A DNA stretch of 64,000 nt from Pseudomonas asplenii (GTDB taxonomy: Bacteria > Pseudomonadota > Gammaproteobacteria > Pseudomonadales > Pseudomonadaceae): NCBI RefSeq assembly GCF_900105475.1, contig NZ_LT629777.1, forward strand, positions 3,162,001 to 3,226,000, written 5' to 3'. The position numbers and the translations under genes are program-made. Numbering within the stretch: position 1 is the stretch's first letter; each line of letters starts with the position of its first letter. Positions 8,979 through 18,018 of this stretch are shown here, piece by piece. A model generated the notes under the pieces. It saw only the letters and a program-made list of their open reading frames with translations, ran no database searches and was not told where the DNA came from.

Positions 8979-10115
8979 ATGAGCCCTCAGCGCACGGTGA
9001 GTCATAGATTGACCCATAAAGCCATACAGAGTCTTTTACGCAAACGTTTTGGCCTGGCTGCCGGCACCTACGTGCTGGCATTGCTTTTGGTCTGGGCGGC
9101 GATTCTTGCCGGCTACTACCGTGCCAGCGTGACCATGGGTCTGGTCACTACCGGTTTGGTGGTGGCCAGTCAGGTTGTGCTCGGCTGGCTGTTTTTCAGC
9201 GGTCGCAACCTGCGTTTTCGTGACCCCAGCCTGACCGAATTCCAGGTGCTGCTGGGGCTCGCTTGGCAGACCTGGATGATGGCCAGTCTTGAGCATGCGC
9301 GCGGCACGTTCCTGGTGTTCTATCCATTGGTCTTGTTGTTCGGCCTGTTTCATCTGCCTCGGCGCAAATTTGTGCGCTGTGCGGTGCTGGTGTTCTTCAG
9401 TTTTGCCGCACTCAATCTCTGGGAAGGTTATCAGTTGCGCCTGCCTGATCCGGGGCTGGCGGCGTTGCAGGTGGGCGTGCTGTTCGTGGTGCTGGCCTGG
9501 TTGTGCCTGTATGCGAGCTACGTGCAGGCGTCGCGTCTGCGCATGCGTCAGCGGCGCTTCGCCTTGCAGGCGCACCAGGACACCTTGCGCGGCATGATGC
9601 GCCAGTTGGAAGACCTGGTGGCCACCGATGAGTTGACCGGCCTGTACAACCGTCGGCATTTCCTGCGCCTGGCGTCCCGCGAGCTGGAATTGATGAAGCC
9701 AGACACGGTACATGGCCTGGCGTTGATCGACCTCGATCACTTCAAGCGTATCAATGATGTCCACGGGCATGCGGCTGGCGATCAGGTATTGCAGGCTTTT
9801 GCCCGTGTGGCCGGTGGCTGCGTGCGCGAGGGCGATGTGCTGGCGCGTTACGGGGGAGAGGAGTTCGTGCTATTGCTGCCCAACGCCGATCCGGATCGCC
9901 TGACCGCTTGTTGTGAACGCTTGCGCCAGGCTTTTAGCCAGGTCGATCTGGGGGAACTGGCGGTGGGCAACCTGAGCCTGTCGGTGGGCATGACGTTGAT
10001 CTGCGAGGGCGACGATCTCGACGCTGCCTTGCAGCGTGCCGACCAGGCGCTCTATCGCGCCAAGCGCGATGGCCGCAATCATTGTTGTGCCGCCTGGGAA
10101 CTCAGCGATGCCTGA
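8979..10115 (+). CDS. Membrane diguanylate cyclase, SadC-like
   Basis: Inner-membrane diguanylate cyclase making c-di-GMP from two GTP; 378 residues. About six hydrophobic segments fill residues 25-182 (for example 30-46, 52-73, 111-126, 133-147, 163-182), then a basic helical linker and a GGDEF domain from about 215. Active-site residues are intact: ALIDLDHFKRIND with metal Asp251 and GGEEF at 292-296; REGD at 283-286 is the inhibitory I-site, so product feedback is expected. Location beside fumarase and the ferredoxin reductase matches P. aeruginosa sadC (PA4332, from memory), although this protein is shorter than I recall for SadC, so the name is not assigned. Start ATG preceded by GGGAAGGAAG. 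The next gene overlaps it by 8 bases. Confidence 0.88.
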   Translation: MSPQRTVSHRLTHKAIQSLLRKRFGLAAGTYVLALLLVWAAILAGYYRASVTMGLVTTGLVVASQVVLGWLFFSGRNLRFRDPSLTEFQVLLGLAWQTWMMASLEHARGTFLVFYPLVLLFGLFHLPRRKFVRCAVLVFFSFAALNLWEGYQLRLPDPGLAALQVGVLFVVLAWLCLYASYVQASRLRMRQRRFALQAHQDTLRGMMRQLEDLVATDELTGLYNRRHFLRLASRELELMKPDTVHGLALIDLDHFKRINDVHGHAAGDQVLQAFARVAGGCVREGDVLARYGGEEFVLLLPNADPDRLTACCERLRQAFSQVDLGELAVGNLSLSVGMTLICEGDDLDAALQRADQALYRAKRDGRNHCCAAWELSDA

Positions 10116-11046
10116 GTTGCGTGTTGGCGAGCGGGTCTGGTCGGTGGCTGCGGGCAGCAATCTGCTCGATGCCCTCAATCAGGCCGGGGTCAGCGTTCCC
10201 TACAGTTGCCGGGCCGGGAGTTGTCACGCCTGCCTGGTCCACTGCCTGCGGGGTGAGCCGCAGGATCGTCAGCCCGATGCCCTCGGCTTTGAGCAGCGTG
10301 AGCGTGGTTGGCGTCTGGCCTGTCAGTGTCAGGTGCATGAGGACTTGCATCTGGAAGTCTTCGATCCCCGGCGTGACGGTATGTTGGCCCATATCACAGG
10401 GGTCGACTGGCTGAGTCCGACGGTACTGCGCCTGCGCGTTCTTGCGGAACATGCCTTGCGTTATCGTGCTGGTCAGCACCTGGTGCTGTGGACGCCACAG
10501 GGCGTGGCGCGTCCCTACTCGTTGGCGAGCCTGCCGCAGGAAGATCGTTATCTGGAATTCCATCTCGATTGCCGCCAGCCCGGCGAATTCTGCGACGCGG
10601 CCCGGCGTTTCAGTGTGGGTGAAGTGATTCGTCTCGGGGAGTTGCGTGGTGGTGCCTTGCACTACGACCCCGACTGGCACGCCAGGCCACTATGGCTGCT
10701 GGCGGCCGGTACCGGTCTTGGGCCGTTGTGGGGCGTGCTGCGTGAGGCTTTGCGGCAGGGACATGGCGGGCCTTTGCGGCTGGTACACCTGGCTCATGAC
10801 CGTAGCGAGCATTACCTGGCTACCGAGCTGGCGGCCTTGGCCGCTAGCCATGCCAATCTGACGGTCGAGTGCCTGAGTGCTACCGAGCTGCCGGAATTTC
10901 TGGCGAAACTGCGGGTCGCCTCCCGGCAAACCCTGGCTCTGCTCTGTGGTGCTCCGGCCAGTGTCGAAGCCTTTGCCCGGCGTCTGTACCTGGCTGGGTT
11001 GCCGCGTAATCAGCTATTGGCCGACGTGTTCGTGCAGCGCGGTTGA
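10108..11046 (+). CDS. Plant-type ferredoxin / FAD-NAD reductase (iron-sulfur flavoprotein)
   Basis: 312-residue electron-transfer flavoprotein. Domains in order: an N-terminal [2Fe-2S] ferredoxin (residues 1-90) with the cysteine pattern CRAGSCHACLVHC and a fourth Cys in ACQCQ; an FAD-binding domain (about 95-190) with RPYSLAS; and a C-terminal NAD-binding domain with LLAAGTGLGPLWG. This resembles reductase components of ring-hydroxylating systems, but no oxygenase is nearby. Start ATG at 10108 lies inside the end of the cyclase gene (8-base overlap), suggesting translational coupling. P. aeruginosa has the same order (PA4331, from memory). Partner and substrate unknown. Confidence 0.9.
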   Translation: MPELRVGERVWSVAAGSNLLDALNQAGVSVPYSCRAGSCHACLVHCLRGEPQDRQPDALGFEQRERGWRLACQCQVHEDLHLEVFDPRRDGMLAHITGVDWLSPTVLRLRVLAEHALRYRAGQHLVLWTPQGVARPYSLASLPQEDRYLEFHLDCRQPGEFCDAARRFSVGEVIRLGELRGGALHYDPDWHARPLWLLAAGTGLGPLWGVLREALRQGHGGPLRLVHLAHDRSEHYLATELAALAASHANLTVECLSATELPEFLAKLRVASRQTLALLCGAPASVEAFARRLYLAGLPRNQLLADVFVQRG

Positions 11047-11161
11047 GTCCTGCCTTGCATCGTCCGCTCTGCGCGAGTGCAGAGCCCATGACCAGAAAGT
11101 CGATATGACAGGCGCGACTGCGGCGCTTTCAGGGTTCTTGATCAGACGCTGAGACCGCTTG

Positions 11162-11482
11162 TCAGTTTGGCTTGGGAGACTTTGCCTGGCGCCTGGGCTG
11201 CATGACACTTGAATAGGTCGAGGTGACCGAGACCCAGGTCAGTGCCAGGGCACCGACAAACAGATTGCCTTTCTGTTCCTGCAGGATGCCCAACTCCTCC
11301 CTGCTGGAAAAGAAACCCAGCGTCCCCAGAATGAAGGCGCTGACCACGCCTGACGAGGCGGTCATGATGATCACGGCATGGATCAGGTCTGCCGGTCGTC
11401 GATGGTAAAGTGCGTGTCCCAGATAGAGGGCGATGAAAGTCAGTCCGATGAGGATCGAGCAGCGGGTCTGGTCCAATGGCAT
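11162..11482 (-). CDS. Small membrane protein of unknown function
   Basis: 106 residues, not recognised. Three hydrophobic stretches can be seen (about 8-22, 33-57 and 74-90), with a charged SSREELGILQEQKGN loop before the last and a basic tail, so a small inner-membrane protein is likely. ATG at 11482 is preceded by a strong purine-rich site (AAGGAAGGG). It follows a second small hydrophobic ORF on the same strand with only 24 bases between, so the two may be co-transcribed. Codon choice is like the neighbours. Confidence 0.65.
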   Translation of the reverse strand: MPLDQTRCSILIGLTFIALYLGHALYHRRPADLIHAVIIMTASSGVVSAFILGTLGFFSSREELGILQEQKGNLFVGALALTWVSVTSTYSSVMQPRRQAKSPKPN

Positions 11483-11506
11483 ATAACCCTTCCTTGGGTA
11501 GGGTGA

Positions 11507-11692
11507 TCAGAGCGTTGCGGTTGTCTGAAAGGCGGCAAATGCTCCCACCAGTGCGCCTGCCAAGGCGCTTACCAGGCCTGGAAAGAGCATGTTGGCCAGA
11601 CAGGCGCCGCCCAGCGTCGGGCCAATCATGCGCGGGTCCATGAGGCGGTCCAGGGAGGGGCGGGCCAGGGTATGGCTGTTTCGATCCTTCAT
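11507..11692 (-). CDS. Small hydrophobic protein of unknown function
   Basis: 61 residues: a basic N-terminus (MKDRNSHTLARPSLDRL) followed by a glycine/alanine-rich hydrophobic half, probably one or two membrane segments (about 24-55). ATG at 11692 chosen over an upstream ATG at 11743 because a GAGAGAGC purine run lies 6-8 bases before it. Pairs with the membrane ORF just downstream. Together they occupy the place where I recall an enoyl-CoA hydratase gene in P. aeruginosa. Confidence 0.5.
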   Translation of the reverse strand: MKDRNSHTLARPSLDRLMDPRMIGPTLGGACLANMLFPGLVSALAGALVGAFAAFQTTATL

Positions 11693-11842
11693 GAGTGTGC
11701 TCTCTCTGTTGCATTCTGGTTGCCAGATCGTTGCTGAGAACAAGGCTAACCTGCCTGGAGGGCTGTGTGTGGGCAGTACAGGGAAAAGAGAAAAAGCCTA
11801 CAGGATTTGCCTGAGCAGCTTGGCCGGCGTCACACCGGGAAT

Positions 11843-11875
11843 AAAAAAGCCTCGCGGCAGAATGCGGCGAGGCTT
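11843..11875 (-). terminator. Rho-independent terminator of pykA
   Basis: On the minus strand AAGCCTCGC pairs with GCGAGGCTT (11867-11875 with 11847-11855) and is followed by a run of T, 20 bases past the pykA stop codon. Confidence 0.85.
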
Positions 11876-11894
11876 GGGTGCTGCGTGAGGTCAA

Positions 11895-13346
11895 TCAGAC
11901 CATCGGATCGCCGACATGCAGGATCTTCATGCCGTTGGTGCCACCGATGGTGTGGTAGCTGTCGCCCTTGGTCAGGATCACCCAGTCGCCTTGTTCGACA
12001 ACGCCGCGCTTGAGCAATTCGTCGACTGCTGCCTGGCTGACCTGCTCGGGTGGCAGCGAAGCCGGATCGAACGGTACGGTGTAGACACCACGGAACATCG
12101 CCGCGCGGGCCTGGGTTTCACGGTGCGGGGAGAATGCGTAGATCGGTACGGAGGAGCGGATCCGCGACATGATCAACGGCGTGTAGCCGCTTTCAGTCAG
12201 GGCGATGATCGCCTTGACCCCCGGGAAGTGGTTGGCGGTGTACATGGCCGCCAGCGCGATGCTCTGGTCGCAACGCTCGAAGACCTTGCCGATGCGGTGG
12301 CTGGAGCTCTTGCTGGTCGGGTGTTTTTCCGCGCCGACACAGATGCGCGCCATGGCCTGCACCGCTTCGAGCGGGTAGGCGCCTGCGGCGCTTTCGGCCG
12401 ACAGCATGACCGCATCGGTGTAGTCCAGCACGGCGTTGGAGACGTCGGACACTTCGGCACGGGTCGGCATCGGATTCTGGATCATCGACTCCATCATCTG
12501 GGTCGCGACGATCACTGCCTTGTTGTGGCGGCGTGCGTGCAGAATGATCTTCTTCTGGATACCCACCAGTTCGGCGTCGCCGATTTCCACGCCGAGGTCG
12601 CCACGGGCAACCATCACGGCATCACTGGCCTGGATCAGGCCGTCGAGGGTTTCGTCGTCGGCCACGGCTTCGGCGCGTTCGATCTTCGCCACCAGCCAGG
12701 CGGTACCGCCGGCTTCGTCGCGCAGCTTGCGGGCGTATTCCATGTCGGCGGCGTCACGTGGGAAGGACACTGCGAGGTAGTCCACTTCCATTTCGGCGGC
12801 GAGCTTGATGTCGGCCTTGTCCTTTTCGGTCAGGGCTGGAGCGGTCAGGCCGCCACCACGACGGTTGATGCCCTTGTGATCCGACAGCGGGCCGCCGATG
12901 GTCACGATGCAGCGCAGTTCAGTCTCGGTCGCAGTCTCGACACGCATGACCACGCGACCGTCGTCGAGCAGCAGTTCGTCACCCACGCCGCAGTCCTTGA
13001 CCAGATCCGGGTAGTCGATACCGACGACCTGCTGGTTGCCTTCGGTCAACGGATGGCTGGTGGAAAAGGTGAATTGATCACCGATCTTCAGCTCGATACG
13101 CTTGTTGGCGAATTTGGCGATACGGATCTTCGGACCCTGCAGGTCACCCAGGAGCGCGACGAAGCGCCCATGCTTGGCGGCGAGATCGCGGACCAGCTTG
13201 GCGCGAGCCTTGTGCTCGTCTGGGGTGCCGTGGGAGAAGTTCAGGCGGGCGACGTCCAGGCCAGCCAGAATCAGCTGTTCCAGAATTTCCGGCGAGTTGC
13301 TGGCCGGGCCCAGTGTGGCGACGATTTTTGTACGACGAACGGACAT
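11895..13346 (-). CDS. pykA: Pyruvate kinase II
   Basis: Glycolytic enzyme converting phosphoenolpyruvate and ADP to pyruvate and ATP; 483 residues, full length. Visible: the start MSVRRTKIVATLGPASNSPE, the substrate region NFSHGTPDEH, LLGDLQGPKIRI, the active-site lysine region LVAKIERAEA, and the metal/PEP motif MVARGDLGVEIG, followed by VATQMMESM. The C-terminal effector domain is complete. CAGGAG lies 7-8 bases before the ATG. Monocistronic, ended by the hairpin at 11843-11875. The AMP-activated PykA rather than the PykF type is inferred from context (PA4329 position, from memory). Confidence 0.96.
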   Translation of the reverse strand: MSVRRTKIVATLGPASNSPEILEQLILAGLDVARLNFSHGTPDEHKARAKLVRDLAAKHGRFVALLGDLQGPKIRIAKFANKRIELKIGDQFTFSTSHPLTEGNQQVVGIDYPDLVKDCGVGDELLLDDGRVVMRVETATETELRCIVTIGGPLSDHKGINRRGGGLTAPALTEKDKADIKLAAEMEVDYLAVSFPRDAADMEYARKLRDEAGGTAWLVAKIERAEAVADDETLDGLIQASDAVMVARGDLGVEIGDAELVGIQKKIILHARRHNKAVIVATQMMESMIQNPMPTRAEVSDVSNAVLDYTDAVMLSAESAAGAYPLEAVQAMARICVGAEKHPTSKSSSHRIGKVFERCDQSIALAAMYTANHFPGVKAIIALTESGYTPLIMSRIRSSVPIYAFSPHRETQARAAMFRGVYTVPFDPASLPPEQVSQAAVDELLKRGVVEQGDWVILTKGDSYHTIGGTNGMKILHVGDPMV

Positions 13347-13518
13347 GCAGAGACTCCTGAGTTCAAGCGCAACGAGAGGCTACTATGGTCCCGTGCTGTA
13401 GTCATTGTTCATTTGCACTACTTTTCAGCGAAGAAGTTTTTTTCGGATATGTTGTTTGGCGAACACTCTGAAGATTTTCGCCAACGGGTCGATACACTGC
13501 CAAGAACAGGAGATACCC

Positions 13519-13893
13519 ATGCGAATTTTGCTCGTTTTAGCCTTGGCAGCCAGTGTTGTCGGTTGCACCCGCTGGTCGATGAACAGCCACCTGAACAATG
13601 CCTACCGTTCCTATGACCGTGGCAATTGCGAAGACGTGATGCTGCAGTTGTCCCAGGTGGACCGCGAAAGCCGTACCCGGCAGTATGTGCAGCCGGAAGT
13701 GTCGATGCTGCGCGGCCAGTGCCTGGAGCGCCAGAAGTTGTTCGTCGACGCGGTACAGACCTATCGCTTCATCATTACCCAGTACCCGTACAGCGAGTAC
13801 GCCTACCGTGCCCAGGCTCGCCTGGAAACGCTGCGCCAGTTGGGGCATACCGATGCTGCGGTACCCGCGCAGGCGCGTCCGGCGCCATTGTGA
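13519..13893 (+). CDS. Outer-membrane-type lipoprotein with TPR-like repeats
   Basis: 124-residue predicted lipoprotein. MRILLVLALAASVVGC gives a signal peptide with a lipobox ending at Cys16; residue 17 is Thr, not Asp, so inner-membrane retention is not signalled. The mature part contains TPR-like helical pairs (YRSYDRGNCEDVMLQLSQ and FVDAVQTYRFIITQYPYSEYA), resembling the repeat part of CpoB or BamD, and ends in an Ala/Pro-rich tail. ATG at 13519 has CAGGAGA 8 bases upstream. Divergent from pykA. A role as an envelope scaffold is likely; no specific function is recognised. Confidence 0.8.
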   Translation: MRILLVLALAASVVGCTRWSMNSHLNNAYRSYDRGNCEDVMLQLSQVDRESRTRQYVQPEVSMLRGQCLERQKLFVDAVQTYRFIITQYPYSEYAYRAQARLETLRQLGHTDAAVPAQARPAPL

Positions 13894-13957
13894 TGACAAA
13901 TGAAATAAGAACTGGCTCTCTGCCAGCTTTCAGCTAAAGTTCGAGGGTATGGTTTCA

Positions 13958-13985
13958 GTTTTATCAATTCGTTTGAATTGAAAAC
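13958..13985. repeat. Hairpin in the lipoprotein-pilZ intergenic region
   Basis: CAATTC/GAATTG (13965-13970, 13975-13980) around a GTTT loop, extended by GTTTT/AAAAC across a two-base bulge. No T run follows. The rest of the 227-base gap (13894-14120) shows no gene; role unknown. Confidence 0.4.
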
Positions 13986-14120
13986 CATGGCTCGGTAGAG
14001 GTTATGCGAAGCAGCGATAGACTGCCGTCGCGCCGAGGCCAAGGGAGAGCAGGGCCTGTCAGTCCTGTTCCGAAGCACTAGCGCGGCCATGCTTAATGGT
14101 CTTGTATAGCGATTATCAAC

Positions 14121-14480
14121 ATGCCTACCGACCGTCGAATCGAGCGGCACCAATTGCCGTACTTCCTCAAGGTGTTCAACCGTTTCACCGACAAGCCCAT
14201 TGGTTATCTGGGCAATGTTTCTGACAAGGGGCTGATGCTGATCAGCCAATTGCCGTTGTTGGTGAATGCGGATTTTGAACTGCAACTGAAACTTCCCGGC
14301 CCTGACGACACTATTCAGTTCATCGACCTGAATGCCCGTTGCCTGTGGTCCCATGAAGAGGCGACGCCCTGTTATTACGACTCCGGTTTCGTCCTGCACG
14401 AACCGCCCGAGGCGTATCACAAGCTGGTGGAGGCGTTGCAGCACTACTTCAGCTTCTACCCGCTGGAGGCCTCGGCGTAG
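14121..14480 (+). CDS. PilZ domain protein (c-di-GMP receptor)
   Basis: 119-residue single-domain PilZ protein. Both c-di-GMP-binding motifs are present: RxxxR at residues 5-9 (RRIER region) and NxSxxG in GNVSDKGLML (about 32-37), so ligand binding is expected. It is convergent with the DUF58-MoxR operon, 10 bases apart, as in P. aeruginosa PA4324 (from memory). A weak AGCGA precedes the ATG; no better start exists. It may read out c-di-GMP made by the nearby cyclase, which is inference only. Confidence 0.88.
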   Translation: MPTDRRIERHQLPYFLKVFNRFTDKPIGYLGNVSDKGLMLISQLPLLVNADFELQLKLPGPDDTIQFIDLNARCLWSHEEATPCYYDSGFVLHEPPEAYHKLVEALQHYFSFYPLEASA

Positions 14481-14490
14481 CCGTCCCGCC

Positions 14491-15822
14491 TCAGAGGGTG
14501 CCGGCCTTTTTCCAGCTCAGGTAACGGCTGACCAGCTCGGCGCCGAGTTCGCTCGGGCGGGTGTCGAGTACCGGGACGCCGTGGGCGACCAGGCGTTCGT
14601 GCAGGCTGGCCCGGGCATTCAGGTAGTCGACCGTGCCACAGTAGGCGAGGGCCTCGGCCAGTGTCTGGACCGGGCTCTGGCATAGCTGGTCGAGGATTTC
14701 CTCGCGCAGGCTGGCCACCAGCACCCGGTGTTGGCGGCCCAGGCGCTTGACCGCTGTGAGCAATTCTTCATCGTCATCATCGCGCAGATTGGTGACCAGC
14801 ACCACCAGGGCGCGGCGTTTTTGTCGGGCCAGTACCTGGCTGGCTGCCGCCTGGTAATCCGCTGGTCGCTGGCTGCTGTCCAGGTCGTAGACGGCATTGA
14901 GCAGGACGTTGAGCAGGCCTTGGCCCTTGAGCGGCGCGAGGAAACGCGGCTGATCGCTGGCAACGGTGCTCAGACCGACCGCGTCGCCCTGGCGCAGGGC
15001 TACATAACTCAACAGCAGGCAGGCATTGAGCGCGTGGTCGAAATGCGCCAGTTCACCATCCTGGCTGCGCATCCGGCGTCCGCAATCGAGCATGAAGATG
15101 ATCTGCTGATCGCGTTCATCCTGATATTCGCGAGCAATCGGCGTGCGTTGCCGGGCGGTGGCTTTCCAGTCGATCTGGCGCAGGCTGTCGCCCTCGCGAA
15201 ACTCGCGCAACTGGTTGAACTCCAGTCCCAGACCGCGCCGCTGGCGTTGGCGTACACCGAGCTGGCTGAGCCAGTTATCCACAGCCAGCAAGCGGGCCCC
15301 GTAGAAACGGGCGAAATCCGGGTAGACCCGGCTCGTATCGCTGAGCGTCAGGTAACGCCGCCCGGACCAGAGGCCCAACGGGCTCGGCAATTCGACCTCG
15401 CAGCGCTCGAAGCTGAAGTGTCCACGGCGTACGGGGCGGACGCGGTAGCCCAGCTCGGCCTTTTCTCCGGGCTGCAAGGCGATGGCTTGCGGCAGGTGCT
15501 CGAACCCGAGACCCTCGGGGACGTGGTCGAACACCTGTAGGCGCAGTTCGCTCGGGTAATCGTGCTGCAACTCGATGCGCACCTCACCCCAGCGGCCCAG
15601 CGCCAGGCTGGTGGGTACCCGCCGTTGCAGGCGGGGCGAAGGCAGGCGCTGCAAACGGACCGCATCCAGCGCGGCCAGCAGCAACAGTGCCAGCAGCAGG
15701 CCCCAGCCAATCGAATCGAGGCTGTCTGGCAGCCCGACGTTCAGCGCCTTGAGTGCTCCGAGCAGAATGCCGAGCCCGAGCAAAGCGCCCAGCCAGGCCA
15801 GCAGCAACCGTGAAGGTTTCAT
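14491..15822 (-). CDS. DUF58 domain protein (MoxR-associated, VWA-like)
   Basis: 443 residues. Two N-terminal membrane segments (about 5-25 and 36-56), then a cytoplasmic part with the DUF58 signature in GLEFNQLREFREGDSLRQIDWKATAR, followed by a von Willebrand A-like fold (IIFMLDCGRRMRS resembling the DxSxS metal site). DUF58 proteins are encoded beside MoxR ATPases and are thought to act as their adaptors or targets in assembly or metal insertion. Here it is the last gene of a six-gene operon, 13 bases after the ATPase gene. Confidence 0.88.
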   Translation of the reverse strand: MKPSRLLLAWLGALLGLGILLGALKALNVGLPDSLDSIGWGLLLALLLLAALDAVRLQRLPSPRLQRRVPTSLALGRWGEVRIELQHDYPSELRLQVFDHVPEGLGFEHLPQAIALQPGEKAELGYRVRPVRRGHFSFERCEVELPSPLGLWSGRRYLTLSDTSRVYPDFARFYGARLLAVDNWLSQLGVRQRQRRGLGLEFNQLREFREGDSLRQIDWKATARQRTPIAREYQDERDQQIIFMLDCGRRMRSQDGELAHFDHALNACLLLSYVALRQGDAVGLSTVASDQPRFLAPLKGQGLLNVLLNAVYDLDSSQRPADYQAAASQVLARQKRRALVVLVTNLRDDDDEELLTAVKRLGRQHRVLVASLREEILDQLCQSPVQTLAEALAYCGTVDYLNARASLHERLVAHGVPVLDTRPSELGAELVSRYLSWKKAGTL

Positions 15823-15835
15823 CGCGCGAGTCCGC

Positions 15836-16858
15836 TCACAGGCGTGGTGCCGGGACCTGGTCGAGCAATTGCCGCAGCACCTGCTCGACCGACAGGCCTT
15901 CTATATCCAGTTCCGGGGAAAGACGCACACGATGGCGCAACACGGCCAGGGCACAGCCCTTGACGTCGTCCGGGATCACGAACTCGCCACCGCGCAACAA
16001 CGCACGGGCACGGGCTCCGCGCACCAGGGCGATCGAGGCGCGAGGACCGGCACCGAGCGTCAGGCCAGGCCAGCTGCGGGTCGCCCGGGCCAGGCGCACG
16101 GCATAATCGAGGACCTGCTCGTCCAGCGGCAGGTCGCTGGCAATCCGTTGTATGACCAGTACATCCTTGGCTTGCAGCACGCTGCGCAACGGTTGCACGT
16201 CGAGCATATCGGCTTTGGTCGAGCGGGTGACCTGGCGGACCATGTCCAACTCCTGCTCGGCGGCGGGATAGTCCATGCGCAGTTTGAGCATGAAACGGTC
16301 CAGTTCGGCCTCCGGTAGGGGGTAGGTGCCTTCCTGTTCGATCGGGTTCTGTGTCGCCAGCACCATGAACGGCTGGGCGATGGGCAGGGCGCGTCCCTCC
16401 AGGGTGACCTGGCGCTCCTGCATGGCTTCGAGCAGGGCTGCCTGGGTTTTCGCCGGTGCCCGGTTGATCTCGTCCGCCAGCAACAGGTTGGTGAACAACG
16501 GCCCCTTGCGCAGTTTGAACTGCTCGGTCTGCAGATCGTAGACAGCATGCCCGGTGACGTCGCTGGGCATCAGGTCCGGGGTGAACTGGATCCGCGCGAA
16601 TTCGCCGCCGAAACAGCGGGCCAGCGCACGCACCAGCAGGGTCTTGCCCAGCCCGGGAACGCCTTCGAGCAGGACATGGCCGCCGGCGATCAGCGCCGTG
16701 AGCACATCGTCGATCACCGCATCCTGGCCAATCAGGGCTCTTTGCAGCTCATGGCGCACCGTCTGGACCAGTTGGCTGGCGCGCTGACGTTGCTGCTGGG
16801 CGTGGGCTTGGGCGTCGACTTCGACCGCCGGCGACGGTTCCGTTGGGTGTTCGCTCAT
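15836..16858 (-). CDS. MoxR-family AAA+ ATPase
   Basis: 340-residue AAA+ chaperone-like ATPase. Walker A is GVPGLGKTLLVR, Walker B LLLADEINRAPAK, sensor region FMVLATQNPIEQEGTYPLPEAELDRF, and a C-terminal lid. MoxR ATPases help mature or regulate complexes together with VWA proteins; the DUF58 gene follows directly. Its ATG at 16858 overlaps the end of the DUF4350 gene by 4 bases, so co-translation is likely. Confidence 0.94.
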   Translation of the reverse strand: MSEHPTEPSPAVEVDAQAHAQQQRQRASQLVQTVRHELQRALIGQDAVIDDVLTALIAGGHVLLEGVPGLGKTLLVRALARCFGGEFARIQFTPDLMPSDVTGHAVYDLQTEQFKLRKGPLFTNLLLADEINRAPAKTQAALLEAMQERQVTLEGRALPIAQPFMVLATQNPIEQEGTYPLPEAELDRFMLKLRMDYPAAEQELDMVRQVTRSTKADMLDVQPLRSVLQAKDVLVIQRIASDLPLDEQVLDYAVRLARATRSWPGLTLGAGPRASIALVRGARARALLRGGEFVIPDDVKGCALAVLRHRVRLSPELDIEGLSVEQVLRQLLDQVPAPRL

Positions 16859-18018
16859 AGGGCATTCCTGAGAGTTTGCAGGTGGGCGACCTGGCGGCTG
16901 AAGTCAGCACTGGACAGTCGCCGTTTGGGGCGTGGGTGCAAGGCCTGGCTGATGGCGCTGGTGGGTTGGCGCGTCAGGCGGGCGAGTACCTGCCATTGGT
17001 CGGCGACAGCCAGCTTTTCGAAACCGGGATGACGTCGGCGGGCACGGCGCAGGATGTCCTGTTGCAAGGCCCGCAGCAAGGCCTGCTGACCACTGCGGCG
17101 CAACAGGAAGTCGGCACTGGCGCGCAGGTGTTCCTGCAGTTGCCGGCGGGCTTTCGGGGCTGGCGCCTGCAGCGGGCCGTGGCGCAGGCCGACATGCCAT
17201 GACCACAATGCGATCAGCGCGGCTAACGCGGCCAGCGCTTGGGGGAAATAACGCAGCAACAGGCTGAGCAGACTGTCGTGGGCGGTGTTGAATACCAGGG
17301 TGACAGCACTGTCCTGGCTCAGATACCAGAGCAGCCAGGCGTTGTCGTAGCGACCGATGGCGGCGTTGGTCCAGAGTTCGGCGTCGGTCAGCACAGTGAT
17401 CGAGCCCAGTCCGTAGTTCATCTGCATCAGGTGGGTGGAGGTGGCGCTGTTGGCCCAGGACTGCACCAGATTCTTCGGGTCGGACAGATGAAAGGCGGTG
17501 TCGAAGCTGAAGTAGGCGGGGGCTTCTTCATCCTCCAGGTACATCCGGGTCAGTTGCGGGTAGTACTTGTCTTCGGGTTCCGGGCCGTCACCCTTGAGGT
17601 TCTTGCTCAGCGACTGGCGCAGTTGCACGCGGTCCAGCAGCAGGTCGCCGCTACGCCCCTGTTTGGGGTCCCAGAGGGCTTCGGCGACAAACAGCAGGCG
17701 TCCACCCGCCCTGGCCCAGTTGAGCAACTGGTCGGCCTGGCGTGGGGTCATGCGCGAGCGTTCGCCGAGCAGCATCAGGGTCTGGTGACGGGGATCCAGC
17801 GTGGTCAGAATGCGCAGGTCGTTGGTGTGCCTGATCTCAAGGCCGCGTTCGCGTAGAAAGTTTTCCGCCGCGAGATAGGGGTAGGCACGGGCCTCGGGCG
17901 AAGGTCCATGATCGATGACCACCGGATAGGGCTCGGCCAGACGATAGAGGTAGACACCCAGGCCGAGCAGCAGAACGCTTGCCAACAGGGCACCGAGTAC
18001 GATCGGGCGGCGCTTCAT
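16855..18018 (-). CDS. DUF4350 membrane protein of the MoxR operon
   Basis: 387 residues. An N-terminal membrane segment (about 7-27), a long presumably periplasmic domain of DUF4350 type (SPEARAYPYLAAENFLRERG... DLRILTTLDPRHQTLMLLG) and a second membrane segment near residues 260-275 (YFPQALAALAALIALWSW), then a basic cytoplasmic tail. Overlaps its neighbours by 4 bases at both ends. Function unknown; the fixed linkage to MoxR/DUF58 suggests a shared envelope complex. Confidence 0.85.
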   Translation of the reverse strand: MKRRPIVLGALLASVLLLGLGVYLYRLAEPYPVVIDHGPSPEARAYPYLAAENFLRERGLEIRHTNDLRILTTLDPRHQTLMLLGERSRMTPRQADQLLNWARAGGRLLFVAEALWDPKQGRSGDLLLDRVQLRQSLSKNLKGDGPEPEDKYYPQLTRMYLEDEEAPAYFSFDTAFHLSDPKNLVQSWANSATSTHLMQMNYGLGSITVLTDAELWTNAAIGRYDNAWLLWYLSQDSAVTLVFNTAHDSLLSLLLRYFPQALAALAALIALWSWHVGLRHGPLQAPAPKARRQLQEHLRASADFLLRRSGQQALLRALQQDILRRARRRHPGFEKLAVADQWQVLARLTRQPTSAISQALHPRPKRRLSSADFSRQVAHLQTLRNAL

